A stretch of DNA of 64,000 nt from Lineolata rhizophorae (Eukaryota > Ascomycota > Dothideomycetes > Lineolatales > Lineolataceae), in NCBI GenBank assembly GCA_010093515.1, contig MU001674.1:730246-794245 (forward strand), given 5' to 3'. A program made the position numbers and the translations under genes. Within the stretch, counting starts at the first letter, position 1. Every line of letters starts with the position of its first letter. Below are positions 11,401 to 23,635 of this stretch, piece by piece. The notes beneath the pieces are model-generated. The model ran no database searches and had not been told where the DNA came from. It saw only the letters and a list, made by a program, of their open reading frames with translations.

Positions 11401-12052
11401 CAGCACCCTCCTGCAACCCGACGACTTCGTCACCAAGGAGAACCACTGCAATATCTCCAGCCTGCACAAGCAAAAGGCCTTCAACATGCTCGTCCCCGCC
11501 CTCACGACCTCCTTCCGTGACGCAACCCCCGACACCAAGCCCAGCTACCTCGTCGCCCTGTCTGGCCTCCTCCGCTGGCTTCCGTACCCCGTCATTGAGT
11601 CCGAGGTCCGCTCCCTGGCCCCGCTCCTCCTCCAGTCGCTCGACCTCACGCTCCCAGAGGACCCCAACCTCGCCGCCGACGTTAAGGCCGCCACCATCGC
11701 CACCCTCATCGACGTGCTGGGCCAGAACCCGCGCGCCATCGAGGACCACGCCGGCAGCCTGATCGCCCGCCTGCTCGGCGTGACGACGGCGGCGCCCGCG
11801 AAGAGGCCCAACGCCCCAGGTACGACGCGCGGCGGCGCCGGCGATCCCAAGGTGCGCGGCCTCGGCCTGCGGTGCCTGGCGCTCGTGCCGGAGCGGCTGC
11901 GCACCGAGACGGTCGTCCCGTACAGGCGCGAGGTGGTGAAGAAGTTGACGGGCGCGTTGGACGACCGGAAGAGGACGGTTAGGGCGGAGGCGGTGCGGTG
12001 TCGGGCTAAGTGGATGAACGTCGATGAACCGGATGCGGATGAGGATGAGTAG
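8451..12052 (+). CDS. MET18: Mms19/Met18, HEAT-repeat protein of cytosolic iron-sulfur assembly
   Basis: Eight exons (8451-8532, 8605-8694, 8748-8810, 8902-9037, 9092-9192, 9245-9393, 9455-9643, 9704-12052) give 1052 residues with consistent phases. The N-terminal part carries [13 protein letters not shown] and [10 protein letters not shown]. The MMS19 N-domain signature [15 protein letters not shown] and [15 protein letters not shown] are unmistakable. The rest is alpha-helical HEAT repeats through to the C-terminal MMS19 domain ([20 protein letters not shown]). Mms19 is the targeting subunit of the CIA complex, delivering Fe-S clusters to nuclear DNA repair and replication enzymes such as XPD and polymerases. 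The first seven exons are short and the eighth holds three quarters of the protein. The exon 5/6 junction is the least certain: a downstream acceptor (9245) was needed to keep frame. Confidence 0.94.
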
Positions 12053-12391
12053 GTCGGTTCGTAGGTCGGTTCGGGGTGGCTGGGGATAGACAGGGCGCAT
12101 GATTCCTAGAGGGGGGAAAGCGGGGTAAGGGGATCGCGGCTAGAGTGTTAGATGGCTGGGTGGAGTTTAGATGCGTACACCGGGATCGACAGCGAAATGT
12201 TAACCCTAGATTGTTGAGACGGCACAGCAAGAGGAGAGAATAGATGCACCGTCTGAAGCCAAAAATGCGCGTCTTTGAATAAACCTTATCCGTGCCTGAT
12301 GTCCGTCCCATCCATCCGTATTCTCCGTTTCATTACACTCTGGCAATCTATCTACAACAGAACGTGAACAGGCCCGGATCCGCTCTATCAC
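12053..12391. other. Intergenic between convergent MMS19 and NOP12
   Basis: 339 bp of shared 3' flank. No gene; presumably terminators and polyadenylation signals of both genes. Confidence 0.6.
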
Positions 12392-14340
12392 TTATTTACC
12401 CCCCGACGCCTTCCACGCCTTCGCTCGTCTCGTACTCCTATTATTGGGCTTACCCCCGCCTTTCTTCCCCTTCTTCCCTCCCAGCTTCAGCCCGCTCGTC
12501 CCCTGGCTCCTGCTCGCCCTATGCCCCTCGAACACAAACGCCTCCGGCGGCATAACGCCGCCCTGTCCGCCCGCGCCCCTTGAGTCTCTGCGCTGTGGCC
12601 GCGCGCCTCTAGCCGCCGCCTTCCTGCCGCTCTGCCGCCGTATCTGTGCCGCGCCGGCTCTGCCCAGCATCTTGGCGGCGCGGCCGAGCGCCGAGGCGTC
12701 GTCGCGGGAGACACGGCCGTTGGGGGCGGCGCCGAGGCCGGCGCGCTCGGCCGCTTTGACGGCCGCCTGCTTGCGCTTGATGCCTTTTGCGCGCGTGACG
12801 CGCAGCTTGCGCGGGAGGAGGGGGGGAAAGGCCTTGCCGTCGAACAGGAGAGCCTCTTCGACGGGGTTCTCGTCCTGCGGCAAGTTGGGGGGGCAGAGCA
12901 TCAGCATCCTCGGCAGACGGAAGGAACGGATAATTAGTCGTCGACATACCTCAAACTGCACGTACGCGAAGCCCTTACCCACCCTCGTCTTCGGGTCCCT
13001 CACCACCCTCACGCTCTGCACTGTCCCCGCCTTCCCAAACGCGCGCCACAAGCCCTCCTCGACGTCGGCCTTAGCCCCCTCCTCCTTCCTCTTCCGGCTC
13101 ACCTTCCGGCCCTCCTCCTGGGCCCGCGCCGCCAGGATGGCGCTCTCGTCGTCGACGAAGCCCAGGTTGCCGACGAAGACGCAGCGGCGCGGCTCCGTCT
13201 TGGCCGGGTGCGCCACCAGGTCGACGCGCAGGTGGCGCTCCAGCACCACGGTGCCGTTCAGCTTCGCGGCCGCGAGCCGCGCCGCGCCTGGCGTGCTGTA
13301 GACGGCGTAGGCGTGCGTGGAGCGCGCCGTCGCGGCCAGCACGTCGCGCCTGGCGAAGGACCCCTTGCGCGGCATCTTGCCGGGCGCGGCGTAGGCCGTC
13401 GAGCGGAAGCGGAGGGACTCGACTTTTGCGGCGGCGCCGGCCGGGACGCCGTCCTGCAGGGCCGATGCGAGGTGGCGTAGGAGCGTCTTGCGCGCCGACT
13501 TGGAGGTGATGGCGTCGGTGGAGACGTTGCCGAGAAAGACGGTGCGGGAGGCTTTTTCGAGCTCGGGGTTTGCTTCGCTAGGAAGACGGGAGACGTGCTG
13601 GGGTACCGGGGAGCTCTTGCCGTCTTCATCCTCGTCTTTGGAGGCGGAGGCGGAGGCGGAGGCGGAGGCGGATATTTCATTGCCTTCCCCGTCGACTTCC
13701 ATGACGTGCTCTTCGTCGTCTTCCTCGTCGCTCTGCATTTCGATATCACTGTCTAGCTCTTCCTCGCCATGGGAGTAGCGTGAGGGGCTTGGAGACCGCT
13801 TCTGCCGCTTGCGCCGTTCCTCGCGCACCTCCTGCGCCGCCAATCGCTGCATGTAGGCATCCTCTAGTGCAGCATCGCTGGCAGCGGCGTCCCGCCTACG
13901 CTTCCTCGGCCGCTCGCGACCTCGAGGCTCGGGTTCGGCCTCTGGTTCCTCGGATTGGGCAGGGTCAGACTCGAGAGAGCTTATGGCAGAATCTGCTTCA
14001 GAGTGTTCAAGAGGTGAGCTGGAAGTGTCGCTGCCCGCCTCCGCGTTGACCGCCTCTTCCTCCAAGGATTCTTCGTCTTCGTCTTGGACATTTTGTGTTG
14101 GTTTTGCGGGCTCAACTCGACAAGGCTTCCTGGAAGGATTTATGACGGGACCAGACTAGACGATGGGTGCTAGTTAGCATACACCGAGTAGGAAAATCTA
14201 GGTCTACACAACAATCAGAGCTGACTTACACTCGAAGCAAAAAGCGACGATATGGCGGGGTCGAGCGGGGCTCCGGCGGCCAGGAAAGCAAGCGAGCCAG
14301 AGGCCAGCTCCTTGGCAGAGTTGCGGCCCTTGTTGGCCAT
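12392..14340 (-). CDS. NOP12: Nucleolar protein Nop12 (two RRMs)
   Basis: Three exons (14340-14230, 14155-12950, 12874-12392) give 599 residues. Exon 1 (MANKGRNSAKELASG) ends SLFASS and joins SGPVINPSRK, the Nop12 N-terminus. Residues about 60-210 are acidic and Ser-rich and include an (SA)n run. RRM1 has the RNP2-like TVFLGNVST. RRM2 has RNP2 CVFVGNLGF and RNP1 KGFAYVQFE. The C-terminal third is basic, with LPRKLRVTRAK followed by Arg/Lys/Gly-rich sequence, as in the nucleolar family. Nop12 acts in pre-25S rRNA processing. Intron 2 (12949-12875) is 75 nt, a multiple of three with no in-frame stop, so retention would insert 25 residues just after RNP1 rather than truncate. The gene shares a divergent promoter with DEP1. 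Confidence 0.92.
13641..13672. repeat. GGAGGC hexanucleotide microsatellite inside NOP12
   Basis: About five tandem GGAGGC units. On the coding strand they encode the SASASASASAS tract in the acidic N-terminal region, so length changes would stay in frame. Confidence 0.85.
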
Positions 14341-14738
14341 GGCAGAAGGCGGTGGGCAAAGAAGCAGAAGCCTGCGAGCGCACCGCATCCGGAGCCGCGA
14401 GCACGACTCGGCGGAGGTTTTCTGCCGCCGGGCGGTGAGCGCCCGGCCTCGGCCCGTCTGCCCCCGCGCCCTCCTCCCGCCCGGCAGCTCCAGCACAGCC
14501 ATGCAGCGTCCGCGCCCGCCGCCTCGCCCTCTGCTCTCTCGCACGATTTCGACGCGTGCCGCAGAGCGCTTCCTCCAGCAGACGCCAGGCACACGCACGA
14601 ACACGCGCACACGCACGAACACACGCACGAACACACGCACACAAACGCACACGCACGAACGCACGAACGCGCCCCCCGCGACCGCAATCGCGCCGCCGCC
14701 CACACCTGCCCTGCGATACACGCCCGTGCCGCGCCGCT
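14341..14738. promoter_or_regulatory. Divergent promoter region NOP12/DEP1 with a CA-rich minisatellite
   Basis: 398 bp between start codons. On its DEP1 side (about 14590-14669) it holds an array of ACGCACGAAC/ACACGCAC-type units on the plus strand. The sequence is purine-poor on one strand and could form unusual DNA structure or a structured DEP1 leader. Because of this periodicity, long open frames occur by chance on both strands here. Confidence 0.6.
14590..14669. repeat. ACGCACGAAC-type minisatellite
   Basis: Tandem, slightly diverged units of 8-10 bp built from ACACGCACGAAC, ending about 70 bp before the DEP1 ATG. Confidence 0.8.
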
Positions 14739-17601
14739 ATGAGCGCGTTGCCGCGCAGCAGCAGAAGCCGCTCCAAGCCGGCCTCTGACCTGCGCGACGC
14801 CGCCGCCCGCAGAAGCGCCCGTTAGTACCATACCCTGCGAAGCCCCGCTGTGCTTTCATCCGCCGCGTCGTCCCGTGGCGCCACTTCGTCCCGCGCACGC
14901 TAGCTTGCTGCTTGCTTGCTTGCTTTGCGCGCCTGCCAATGCGCCAGCCCACCCAATTCCGTCGCTCGTGACTCCGAGCGCTTGTCCGCTCGCGCAACCA
15001 ACGCCTGACCACTGTTTGCTTTGTTAGACTCTGATCGCAGCGCTTCTTCCACCGCCACTGTCAACGATCGCACGCCCACTCCTCCCACCTCGACCCTCGG
15101 CGCCACGACCGACGACGCCGGCCCTCACTCCCTCAACCCCGACCCGGCCGACTCGCACAACCCAGACACGGACACGACTGCTATGGCCGAAGACACGGCT
15201 GCCGTGGCCGCCATCATAGGGCACCACGTCGACCGTGCGACCAGGGACGACGCCGTGACCTACACCGACACCGACGGTCACTCCAGCAGTCTGACCGAGC
15301 TTGACGAGGCCCTTGACGAGAGTGCCGATGGCTCTGTCGGCGGTACTGGCAGTGCCGCCGTCGCGAACGCTGCGGATACCCCCGAGGACGACGAAGACGT
15401 CGAGGATGAGGACAATGATACCGAAGCTGAGACTGAGCGCCTCGACGCAACACCGCGCTCTAATCGATCCGCCGCTGCTGCCACTACAGCGACCGTCAAG
15501 ACGCCTTCTAAGCTTGCAAACGAGCTGGTCACCATGGACGAACAGCGCGACGGCGACGACGCGGCTAACTCTCCGTCGGCGCGTCATTGGCAGGAAAACG
15601 GCGGTGCTGCTACAGCCGCCGCCGATCTCGCTGACGATGACCGCCTCAACGGGCCCTCGCCCACCTCATCTCTCCTCCACGACAAGGCTGCGACCACGGA
15701 CTCGGACATACCGCTCGCGGCCGCCAACGGTAGCAAAAAGCGAAAGCGCTTCAACGTTGGTGAGAGCTCTGGCGGCGAGGACACCGATGCCGACCAGCCG
15801 GCTCGGAAGCGAAGTGGGTCGACCAAGGATCGCCCCGCAATCGACGCAAGTAGCCCTCCTGCCGAGATGGATCTCGAAGAGGATAACGCTGCCGTTGTCG
15901 AAGAAGAAGATGCGCCGGCCGATGCTTCCGGTGCCGCCAAGGATGAAGATCATGAGCTCGAGGGCGGAGATCACGTCATGGAAGACGCCGAAGAAGTCGA
16001 AGACGAAATCGTGGTGCCCGCAAAGCCAGCCAAATCCAAGAAAGGCAAGAGGAAGGGGAAGAAGGCGACGAGAGATCATGATCACGTTGAACGAGCTAAT
16101 GGGACACCGGCGGTAGAGGTCGAGGAAGCAGCAGAGGGTGATGGAGAGGAGGAAGACCCAGGTGCTGTGGACGAAGAGCGTAAGAGGCTCGATATCTCCT
16201 TGTGTAATGCGGTTGAGCTAACGGTTTTCGTTCGGCGTGTAGATGCAAAAAAGAAGACAGCCATGGAAGCTCTTGGCGGAATTGAGAAGCAATTCCAAAC
16301 ATTTCGAGAAAAGTTAGTGGCCTAGTATCTCCTCGGTTCTTTGGCCCTCCTCCTTTTGGGGCTAACTGTGCGCTAGAATGGTCAACGAACGAATTGCTCA
16401 GCTCACGCGCGAGCTGAACCTTCTTGACCAGCCGGGCGCTCCGCATACCGACTTCCAGACCATGGTTCGCGCCCTTGAAGAACGGCGAGACGACAAAATC
16501 CAGATAGAAACAAAGCTCCTCCATTATAAGCGACGCTGCCTTGACACTCAAACTGTCGCCCAACGATCCCAAATCCTCGCGCAATACCGCCAGACCGCGC
16601 GTGAGCTTCGCGAAAATGCCATCGACCTCTGCGGCCAGTTTTGGCACGAGCTGCAGGTCGGCCGCCGCAAGTGGGGCGCAGACGAGAAAGATTTCGTCTA
16701 CAAGTACAACCCCGACCGCCCGGGCCTTATACGCCAGCAGGCGGCCTACAACAAGGAGGTGTCGATTCTCTCCGGCATCGCTAAGCACGTTGGCTTCCCG
16801 GCGGCGCCCGAGATCAAGGGGCTTGAAGAGAGCGAGCTCGAAGAGGACCTCCGCGCCATGGAGGTAGGCCCTGCTTCGACCTGAAGAAGAAAAGTTCAAA
16901 TGAACGTACGATTAATCTGTGTTCTTTTGTTTTTGTCTCGCGGCCAGATCTCGTGCGCTTCGTCAAAACCTCCCACATTCGGCAACTTTGAGCACCATAC
17001 CCGCGAGACGACCGCAGCGGCACGTACCACCGACCCGAACGCGGCCGAAGCACGGTACTACGAGCAAACCCTCTGGGCGAACTCGCAGTATCCCGCTCAC
17101 CAACACCAACCACCGCCTCCTCCGCCGCAACAACAACAACAGCTTAGCGGCTCCAAGCCGCTCAAGCACGCGCACGCCCCGCTCTCCACGACATCCAAGC
17201 CCTCTTTCTCGACTCCGGTCTTCCATCGACGCCGCGCCGACGCCGATCCGCCCTCAGGCCCGCCCAACGGCTCCGGCTCCACCATCGACCTCGCCGCATC
17301 GAACCCGCCATCCTCGGCCGGCGCCGCCCACGGCTCGTCCGCCCCTCGCGGAACCCACTCCGCGGAGCACGCGCACCACCACCGGCACGCTCACCCCCGC
17401 GGCAATTTCGTCGCCGATGTGGACACGCCAGTGCCGCGCCGCGCGCAGAGCCCGAACCGTGTCGACGCGCGGTTCATCGTCGAGGCCTTAGCTAGCCGTG
17501 ACACGCGGCAGCATCAGCAAGCTGGCCCTGGCGGCGCCGCTGCAACGGCCCCGTACCAGGCATTTCCGACGTCGGGCGTGCATGGTGCGGAGCGTGCGTA
17601 G
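14739..17601 (+). CDS. DEP1: Dep1-type subunit of the Rpd3L histone deacetylase complex (Sds3-like domain)
   Basis: Four exons (14739-14820, 15028-16312, 16377-16863, 16948-17601) give 835 residues; introns are bounded by GTTAGT, GTTAGT and GTAGGC donors. The long N-terminal half is acidic and disordered and contains EAETERLDATP, a Dep1-like element, followed by basic SKKRKRF and KKGKRKGKK patches. The Sds3-like domain spans about residues 425-600 (GGIEKQFQTFREK, VNERIAQLTRELNLL, QTMVRALEERRDDKIQIE). Proteins of this family scaffold Rpd3L for promoter-directed histone deacetylation. The C-terminal exon is Pro/Gln/His-rich low complexity. Dep1 is preferred over Sds3 because of the size and acidic half. 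The acceptor at 16948 is the least certain junction. Confidence 0.85.
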
Positions 17602-18994
17602 TATCGGGGTCCCCGGCTCGCTGGCTGGTTTGTAGGAGCTGCTGCGGCTCTCGCTCGACTGGAGACACCGCCGCCGTTGCATGCCTCAGCGCAAGCGGCC
17701 GCACGGATGCGGGGCTTCATCTCGGCTTTTCGAACTCCCCTGTATACTTGCAGCTTTATCTCTCCCTAGGCTAGGAAGTCCGCTACATTTAGCATCTAAC
17801 ACCGCGTCACTTGCGTACCTTTCCGAGGCATCATTCCCGCATCCTTTTGCTTCATTTTTCTTCCAAGTATTCCGTGTTCTTTGGCTTATTGATATCGTCA
17901 GGCGAGGTGGACTTGCGGTTCTCCGAGCTGAGGCTCCGAATCAGGTTCCCGGCCCCATGGCGCATTGTTTTCTTTTCTTCCATTCCTTATTTTTTTTTTT
18001 TCCCTTTCAATTTCCTGTTCTACATGGTCATCTGTTGGAGGTCAATCCTTCATATTTGATGTGACCTAGCATTGTTATCTTGTGCAACGGGCAAGACGCG
18101 TCTCATCTGCGGAGAGACGGAGGCCGGTATTTGTGATCCAGGGGTGGCGGCGTGTTTGTGTCTTGTTATCATGTACTGCTACGAGGAAACGATATGAGTG
18201 GTCGTGTCCTCACTGTCCTATAGAATTATCAACTCCAACAGACGGATTGAGTAATAGCTCGTGTCTTGTGACTGCTTTGCGTAGCCGACAAGGTTGGGAG
18301 CACCTGAATGCTGTCGTTGAACAGATCAAGCAGGACGAGGCCGTGCTTTCAGATGGAAGGTACATTCTGTTTCTATACAACTCCGTACCTCTGACCCAAC
18401 CGCCTACGATACTCATACATCTCACCCTACCCTAATAAATGTGCAAACATGTCGCACCGCTATACTTCGCCACTAGCTCGTAGCACCCAGAATTATCCCC
18501 AAAAAAGACAGTCGCACGGCCCATCTGAACTAGTGCGTTCCGGGGGGTTGGACAGAACCAATATGAATCTCATAAAGTGTAGCCAAGATGTCAACATAGA
18601 AGTGGGTGAGACGCCCAGTGTAAGATAAGACAGGTCGAATGAAGTAAAGAATATTCGGGAGTACAGACGAATGAAGCAGCGGCGTAAACCAAGGACGCGA
18701 GGCCTATAGGTCTCTGTTGGGGAGACGTGTTTAGAGGGTTACGAAAGGGAGGATAAGAGCGATCGATTGACGACCTTGCCTACATCGACAACCAATCCTA
18801 CAGTCTAGTAGCAACAACAGCAGTGAACAACCCAATTCAATCAATCAATCATTTCAGCCCGCCAAGCAGTGATTTCAAACGCCGCCAATGGTTTCCCGTC
18901 CAAGCAAGCATAATGTAAACATATTAAGGATATAGAGACGAGACCAGCGAGGCGCTCGCCGACTCAGAAAGGATAATAGGATTCAATCATCAAC
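17602..18994. other. Intergenic between convergent DEP1 and VPS10
   Basis: 1.4 kb of 3' flanks. It includes a T-rich stretch at about 17990-18010 and ordinary-composition sequence. Frames at 17681-18064 and 18082-18435 have no family resemblance, no supporting splice pattern and atypical composition. I see no gene here. Confidence 0.55.
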
Positions 18995-21900
18995 TTACGC
19001 CTGCTGCTCGTCATCGCTCTCCTCGCCCAGCAGCTCGCCCTCGTCCGGATCCACGACGGCGTAGTCGCCGCGCCCGCGCGCGAACGAGCTCCGACTCGTG
19101 TACGTACGCCCGCCATAGCCCCTGCCGAACCGCGACGCCACGCTGCGCCACGCGCTCGATGCGAGCATCGGCAGGGCGGCCACGACGGCCACGAGGCCGG
19201 AGACAGCCACCACGGGCCACCGGATCCACGGCCGGTCCGAGTCGAGCGCTGAGTAGTAGCCCCTCGTGTCGCCCAGCCGGATCTGGCCGAACTTGCCGTC
19301 CCAGTTGCGCCACACGTAATAGCCAATGGCTCCTGCGGCGGCGAAGGGCAGGACGATAGCGAAGAAGAGGCCGACGCCCGAAATGCCGCGCTTGCGGGCG
19401 AACTCGTCTTCGTGGCCGGGGCACGGTTTGGGTAGCGAAGTGAGCTCGAGTTCCAAGCCGCCCGAGCACGTCGTAATCGGAATGCGCCGGTAGCCTGTGA
19501 TATCGTAGTATTCAAAGGCGTCGGGATTCTCCTCACATACTGCCATTGGGTCAAGCGGGTCAAGGCCGTCGGCTAGCTTGCAGGAGTTGTCATTTTGCCG
19601 GATGAAGTTATAGTCACTACATGGCTTGGTCAGCGCACCGGCTTAAGCCGCAATCATTGATTAAGAGCTTCTTACCATTCGTAATCAAGACGCGTGCACG
19701 AGCAATTCGCCTTGATCGTATGCAACCTTTCATATTGGCGGCCATTGAAGCACTTCTGCTGAGGAGCATCCGTTTTCTTGCGATAATACTGAGCGATGTG
19801 GCCAAAAAGACAATTGCTGTCGCCCTGCGGATGACGCGGCTCCCACAAGTAGTAGTCAGCGTCCCGCGACCCAGCGTTTTCCAAAGAACATGAACGCTCG
19901 AACAGCCCGGAAAAGTCGAGATTGACCGTCGCCAGCTTGTTCCCGTCGGCATACTTGCCCCACAGTAGGAAATTCAAAGATGTATCGGACGGAACCGTCG
20001 ATATCTGTTGAACTTTGATCTCGCGTCCGAAAGAATACTGCTTCCAGGTGTTGCCTTCATCCAAGGTGTAGAACACGTGATCGGTAGGCACGTCGTACTT
20101 GACAATGACGACGACGGACCCCTGATCACCGTATTCCCACATATACCGGCCCTTCATCACGGCTTTCCACGTGACTCCTCCATCGGTGGTCATGAAGGTG
20201 TCGGCGTCTCCAATGCGCTCCAAATGAGGGCCAACGTTGCCAACTCCCATCATGACGCCGATCGCTGATGGTGACGAATACGTATTCCGAGAGTCACGCC
20301 TCTCGGTGTACCCATGCAGGTGCAGAGAGCAATCGTTGCCACAGTTGTAGTTATTATTGTCCGCATCCTTCTTAGGAGCAGGCAGGTAGGTCCAGTCCGC
20401 CCCATCGTTATGCGTAATCTTTGTCCGCAACCTCTTCGGAGCGCCGTTGTCAACCTCTTCCCTGTTCGCGATAACGTTAACAACAGCGACACCCTCAAGT
20501 CCCAACATCTTTTCAAAGTCGACATAACCAGCACCGTTGCGGTTAATGTCGGGAATGCTGAGGACGTAAGAAGTCCCGTTGCTGTTGCTCTTGACAATGC
20601 CACCGGATTCTTGGCCTTCGTTGAAGTTAACGGTGACATGAAGGAAGACCGAGTGCGTCGAGCTGTCGAGCACGGTGTACGCCTTCTGATGCGTCACATT
20701 GAAATTATGCGGGAACTTGGCCTGCGCAAACGTTTGGCCGTCGATGCTAGCATCCACGCGCAGGAATTCGCGGTCTTCTGGATCCTTGATCGCCACTACA
20801 ATGAATTCGGACATGGTCGCGAAATTAACAACGTCGTCGAAGTGAGTGGTTTTGTGTTCGAACCAATCCGAGCTCGAAATTAACTCCAGCGGGTTCCGCG
20901 GGTTCTCGTCGCGGAACTGCTCGCAGAGAACAAGCTCTTCGCTGTTATGGCGATGCTCGCGGTAGACAAACTGGCACTTCTGAACGAAGGGCAGCAACGC
21001 TTGCCAGTTTTCTCCGTTGTTTCTCGTGACGTGGGCGGTCGAATGGCAGTCGATGCCGTTGAAATCGCAGTGCTCACTTGCCGTATAAATGAGCCAGTCG
21101 GACATACGAGCGTGAAAGCTCAAATACTGAAGGTTCTCCCGCGTAGGGCTCCCAGGTGCTTCAAAATAGTGGAAACTGTCGCCCCGGTCCTTAGAGTAAT
21201 AAACCCGGCTCGAATCTGTTATGATGTAAACCACATCATTTGAAAATTGATGGGGATAGATGCTCAAGACATTCTCCCCCGCGAGGGCCTCTACCGTATT
21301 CCACGTCTTTCCGTGATCAGATGTCATCCAAAGCCTCCTCCCATCGTGTGTGTCATCCGTGAGCGTGAGGATCGTCTCGTCGTCGCCATGCCCAGAATCT
21401 CCACGCTCCAAATAGAGCCATTCCCTGAACGAATCCGCGGTGAAGTCGGTAATTTCGTGAGAGATCTCTCCTGACGGTGTTGTTCCAGTCGTGTCGGTGC
21501 AAGGGCGCTCAATGGGAGCGTCTTTGGCGTCTCCCCTAACAATGCAAGTGTTGCCAGGAATCTTGCGCCATCCAGAGCTGCCCATGAACGTGTCGTCGGG
21601 GTTGGTGCAGGCCCCCTCCGGCGCCTGCAGACTGCCTTCGAGCACGCAATTACCTTCGTCGTTGCGAACAAAATTGAAGTCGCACTCGTAGTCGGCGTCG
21701 GTGCAGTCGCAGTCCTCAAAAATCGGTTCGGGGTCATGGAATTTGTCTTTGATGAAGCAATCCGCATCCGCTTTCCTCCTCTTGAAAGACTGCGTATGCC
21801 CCATGATGCATGACGGGCTGCCGTCGCCGTCGACCCTAGCGTGCCACGTCTCGAAATCTCCATCTCCGCATTTACGCTCCTCAAGAGCGGAGAAATCAAT

Positions 21901-23635
21901 AGAATAAACCGCATTCTCGAGGTTCGAGCCGCCGCCCTTAGTCGCAACAAGGATGAATTTGAGACTAGTAGAATCTGGAATCGTCGTCAATTCTTGGGCC
22001 CTCACTCTGGCCGGCAAAGGAGCGGGAGTCCAGTTCTTTCCATGGTCGATAGAATACTGGATCTTGTCCGTCTCGCCCTCATCGTATATGGCCACAAGGA
22101 TGGAGCCTTTATCTCCGAACTCATATTTGTGAGCTTCCTCGAGTGCTTTCTTCCAGGTCACGCCAGCATCATCCGACACGAAAAGATCACCTTCGGTGTA
22201 GCTTTTTAGGTGTTCACCAGTGTTGCCGACTCCCATGACGATACCGGGCGCAGGACTAGAGAACACGCGCCCACTATTGGTCTGATCCGTTATCGAATGG
22301 AGATGCAGATCTTGGTCTCCGACCTTCAGCCGCTGAAATGTCCGACCATCGTCAAAGCTGATTTGGCTCTGAACCTTTTTGGCGGCATAACTCCAAGTCC
22401 CTTCTAGTTCTTCCCAATTCTGGACGGTGTTGACGAGCACGATGCCTTGTATGTTCTGGATCTTCTCGAAGTCGACGAAGTTCAGGGCATTGCGGTTCGT
22501 ATGCTCGATGTTCTTCGTAAAATAGGTGCCGTTCGAGTTGCTAGTGTAAAGCACACCCATATCAACCCACTTGCCCGTCTTGACATCGATCTGCACACTG
22601 TAATTGGTCGATTCGAGGACAGTGTAAGCGTCCTCCTCGATGCGATAGTTGCCAAACTCCGCTTTATGCCAGGTTATAGTGTCGTCGGTAACGTAGAGGG
22701 CCAGCTCCTCAGTGCCCTGCGCCCTCGCCGCAGCGACGATGTATCTCTTCACGTTAGCCATGTTAATCATGCCAGAGACCGGGCGGCCATCGCGAATCTT
22801 GGGCTCAAATTCGTTGGCGCGGAAGTAGCTGGAGCGCAAACCTGTCAGTACATCGGCCACACTACTACGAGAAGCAAAGCAACCTACTCGTCCGAAATCA
22901 ACATGCGGTAGTCCTTTTGGTCAGACGAGTATCTTCCCTCGACAATGCAGAGCACGCGATTCTTGTCCTTCTCATCAGAGCCGGTCGAGAAAAGGGGATC
23001 GTTCTTGGCCCATAGGCACGCCCTCCGATTCTTCTGAAGCACTTCAACGGGAGTCTCGAAGGCATCCAGGGTGTAGTAGGACTGCGTTAAACAGAAGCGT
23101 AATAGTCAGCCTTTTGCGCGACTTGGATGCGCTCGCCATAGTTTGAATCAAGGCAACGAAGGGACACACTGGGCGAGCTCACATTGCCCATGCACGTAAA
23201 GAAGCCGCACAGCTCATAGGCGTTGAAAATGATGCGCTTGGGGTCGCCAGCGTGGAAGATGAGCGGCTCAGAGACGCTGCCCGTCTCTGGAGTGGTAAAC
23301 TTCCTCCAGGTGGCGCCCTGGTCGTGGGTTATCCAGTTGTCCATAGCCTTGCCGACGACGATGGCCGTCTCGCGGTCGTACGGGTGCATGAAGACCTCCC
23401 AGACCTCGCCCTCCGGGATGTCCGTGACGACCTCCCAAGCATTGCCGGCGGCAGTGGAGCGGTGCAGGATGCCATGGTCGCGATCGGTGAAAAGCACGAC
23501 CTCGCTGTCGTCGAAATAAAGGAGCTTCCAGGGCTGGACGGCGAAGGTAGCCTCGGTGACCTTTGGATCCGGGCGGGCGAGGGCCGCGGCGACCAGCAGC
23601 AGCAGGGGCAGCAGAAGGCGCCGGAGTGCACTCAT
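18995..23635 (-). CDS. VPS10: Vacuolar protein sorting receptor Vps10 (sortilin family)
   Basis: Four exons (23635-23183, 23081-22888, 22828-19676, 19616-18995) give 1473 residues, the normal size. A signal peptide (about 1-20) is followed by two Vps10 beta-propeller domains with BNR/Asp-box repeats (SDDAGVTWKK, TTDGGVTWKA). Each is closed by a Cys-rich 10CC module (CDCTDADYECDFNF, CSCTRLDYECDYNF, the latter formed across the last intron). A transmembrane helix lies at about GLFFAIVLPFAAAGAIGYY, then a cytosolic tail with a second hydrophobic patch and an acidic end. Vps10 binds carboxypeptidase Y-like cargo in the late Golgi and cycles to endosomes by retromer. Intron 1 (23182-23082, GTGAGC, branch CTGAC) explains what would otherwise read as a frame break near 23090. 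Confidence 0.95.

Noticed and set aside
17681-18435. Short plus-strand frames between DEP1 and VPS10
   Set aside because: No family resemblance, T-rich and low-complexity composition, and they lie in the 3' flank of two convergent genes.
23080-23110. Apparent frame break in VPS10
   Set aside because: It is explained by an intron (23182-23082) with a GTGAGC donor, CTGAC branch point and CGCAG acceptor. Joining GN to SYYT gives the expected family sequence.
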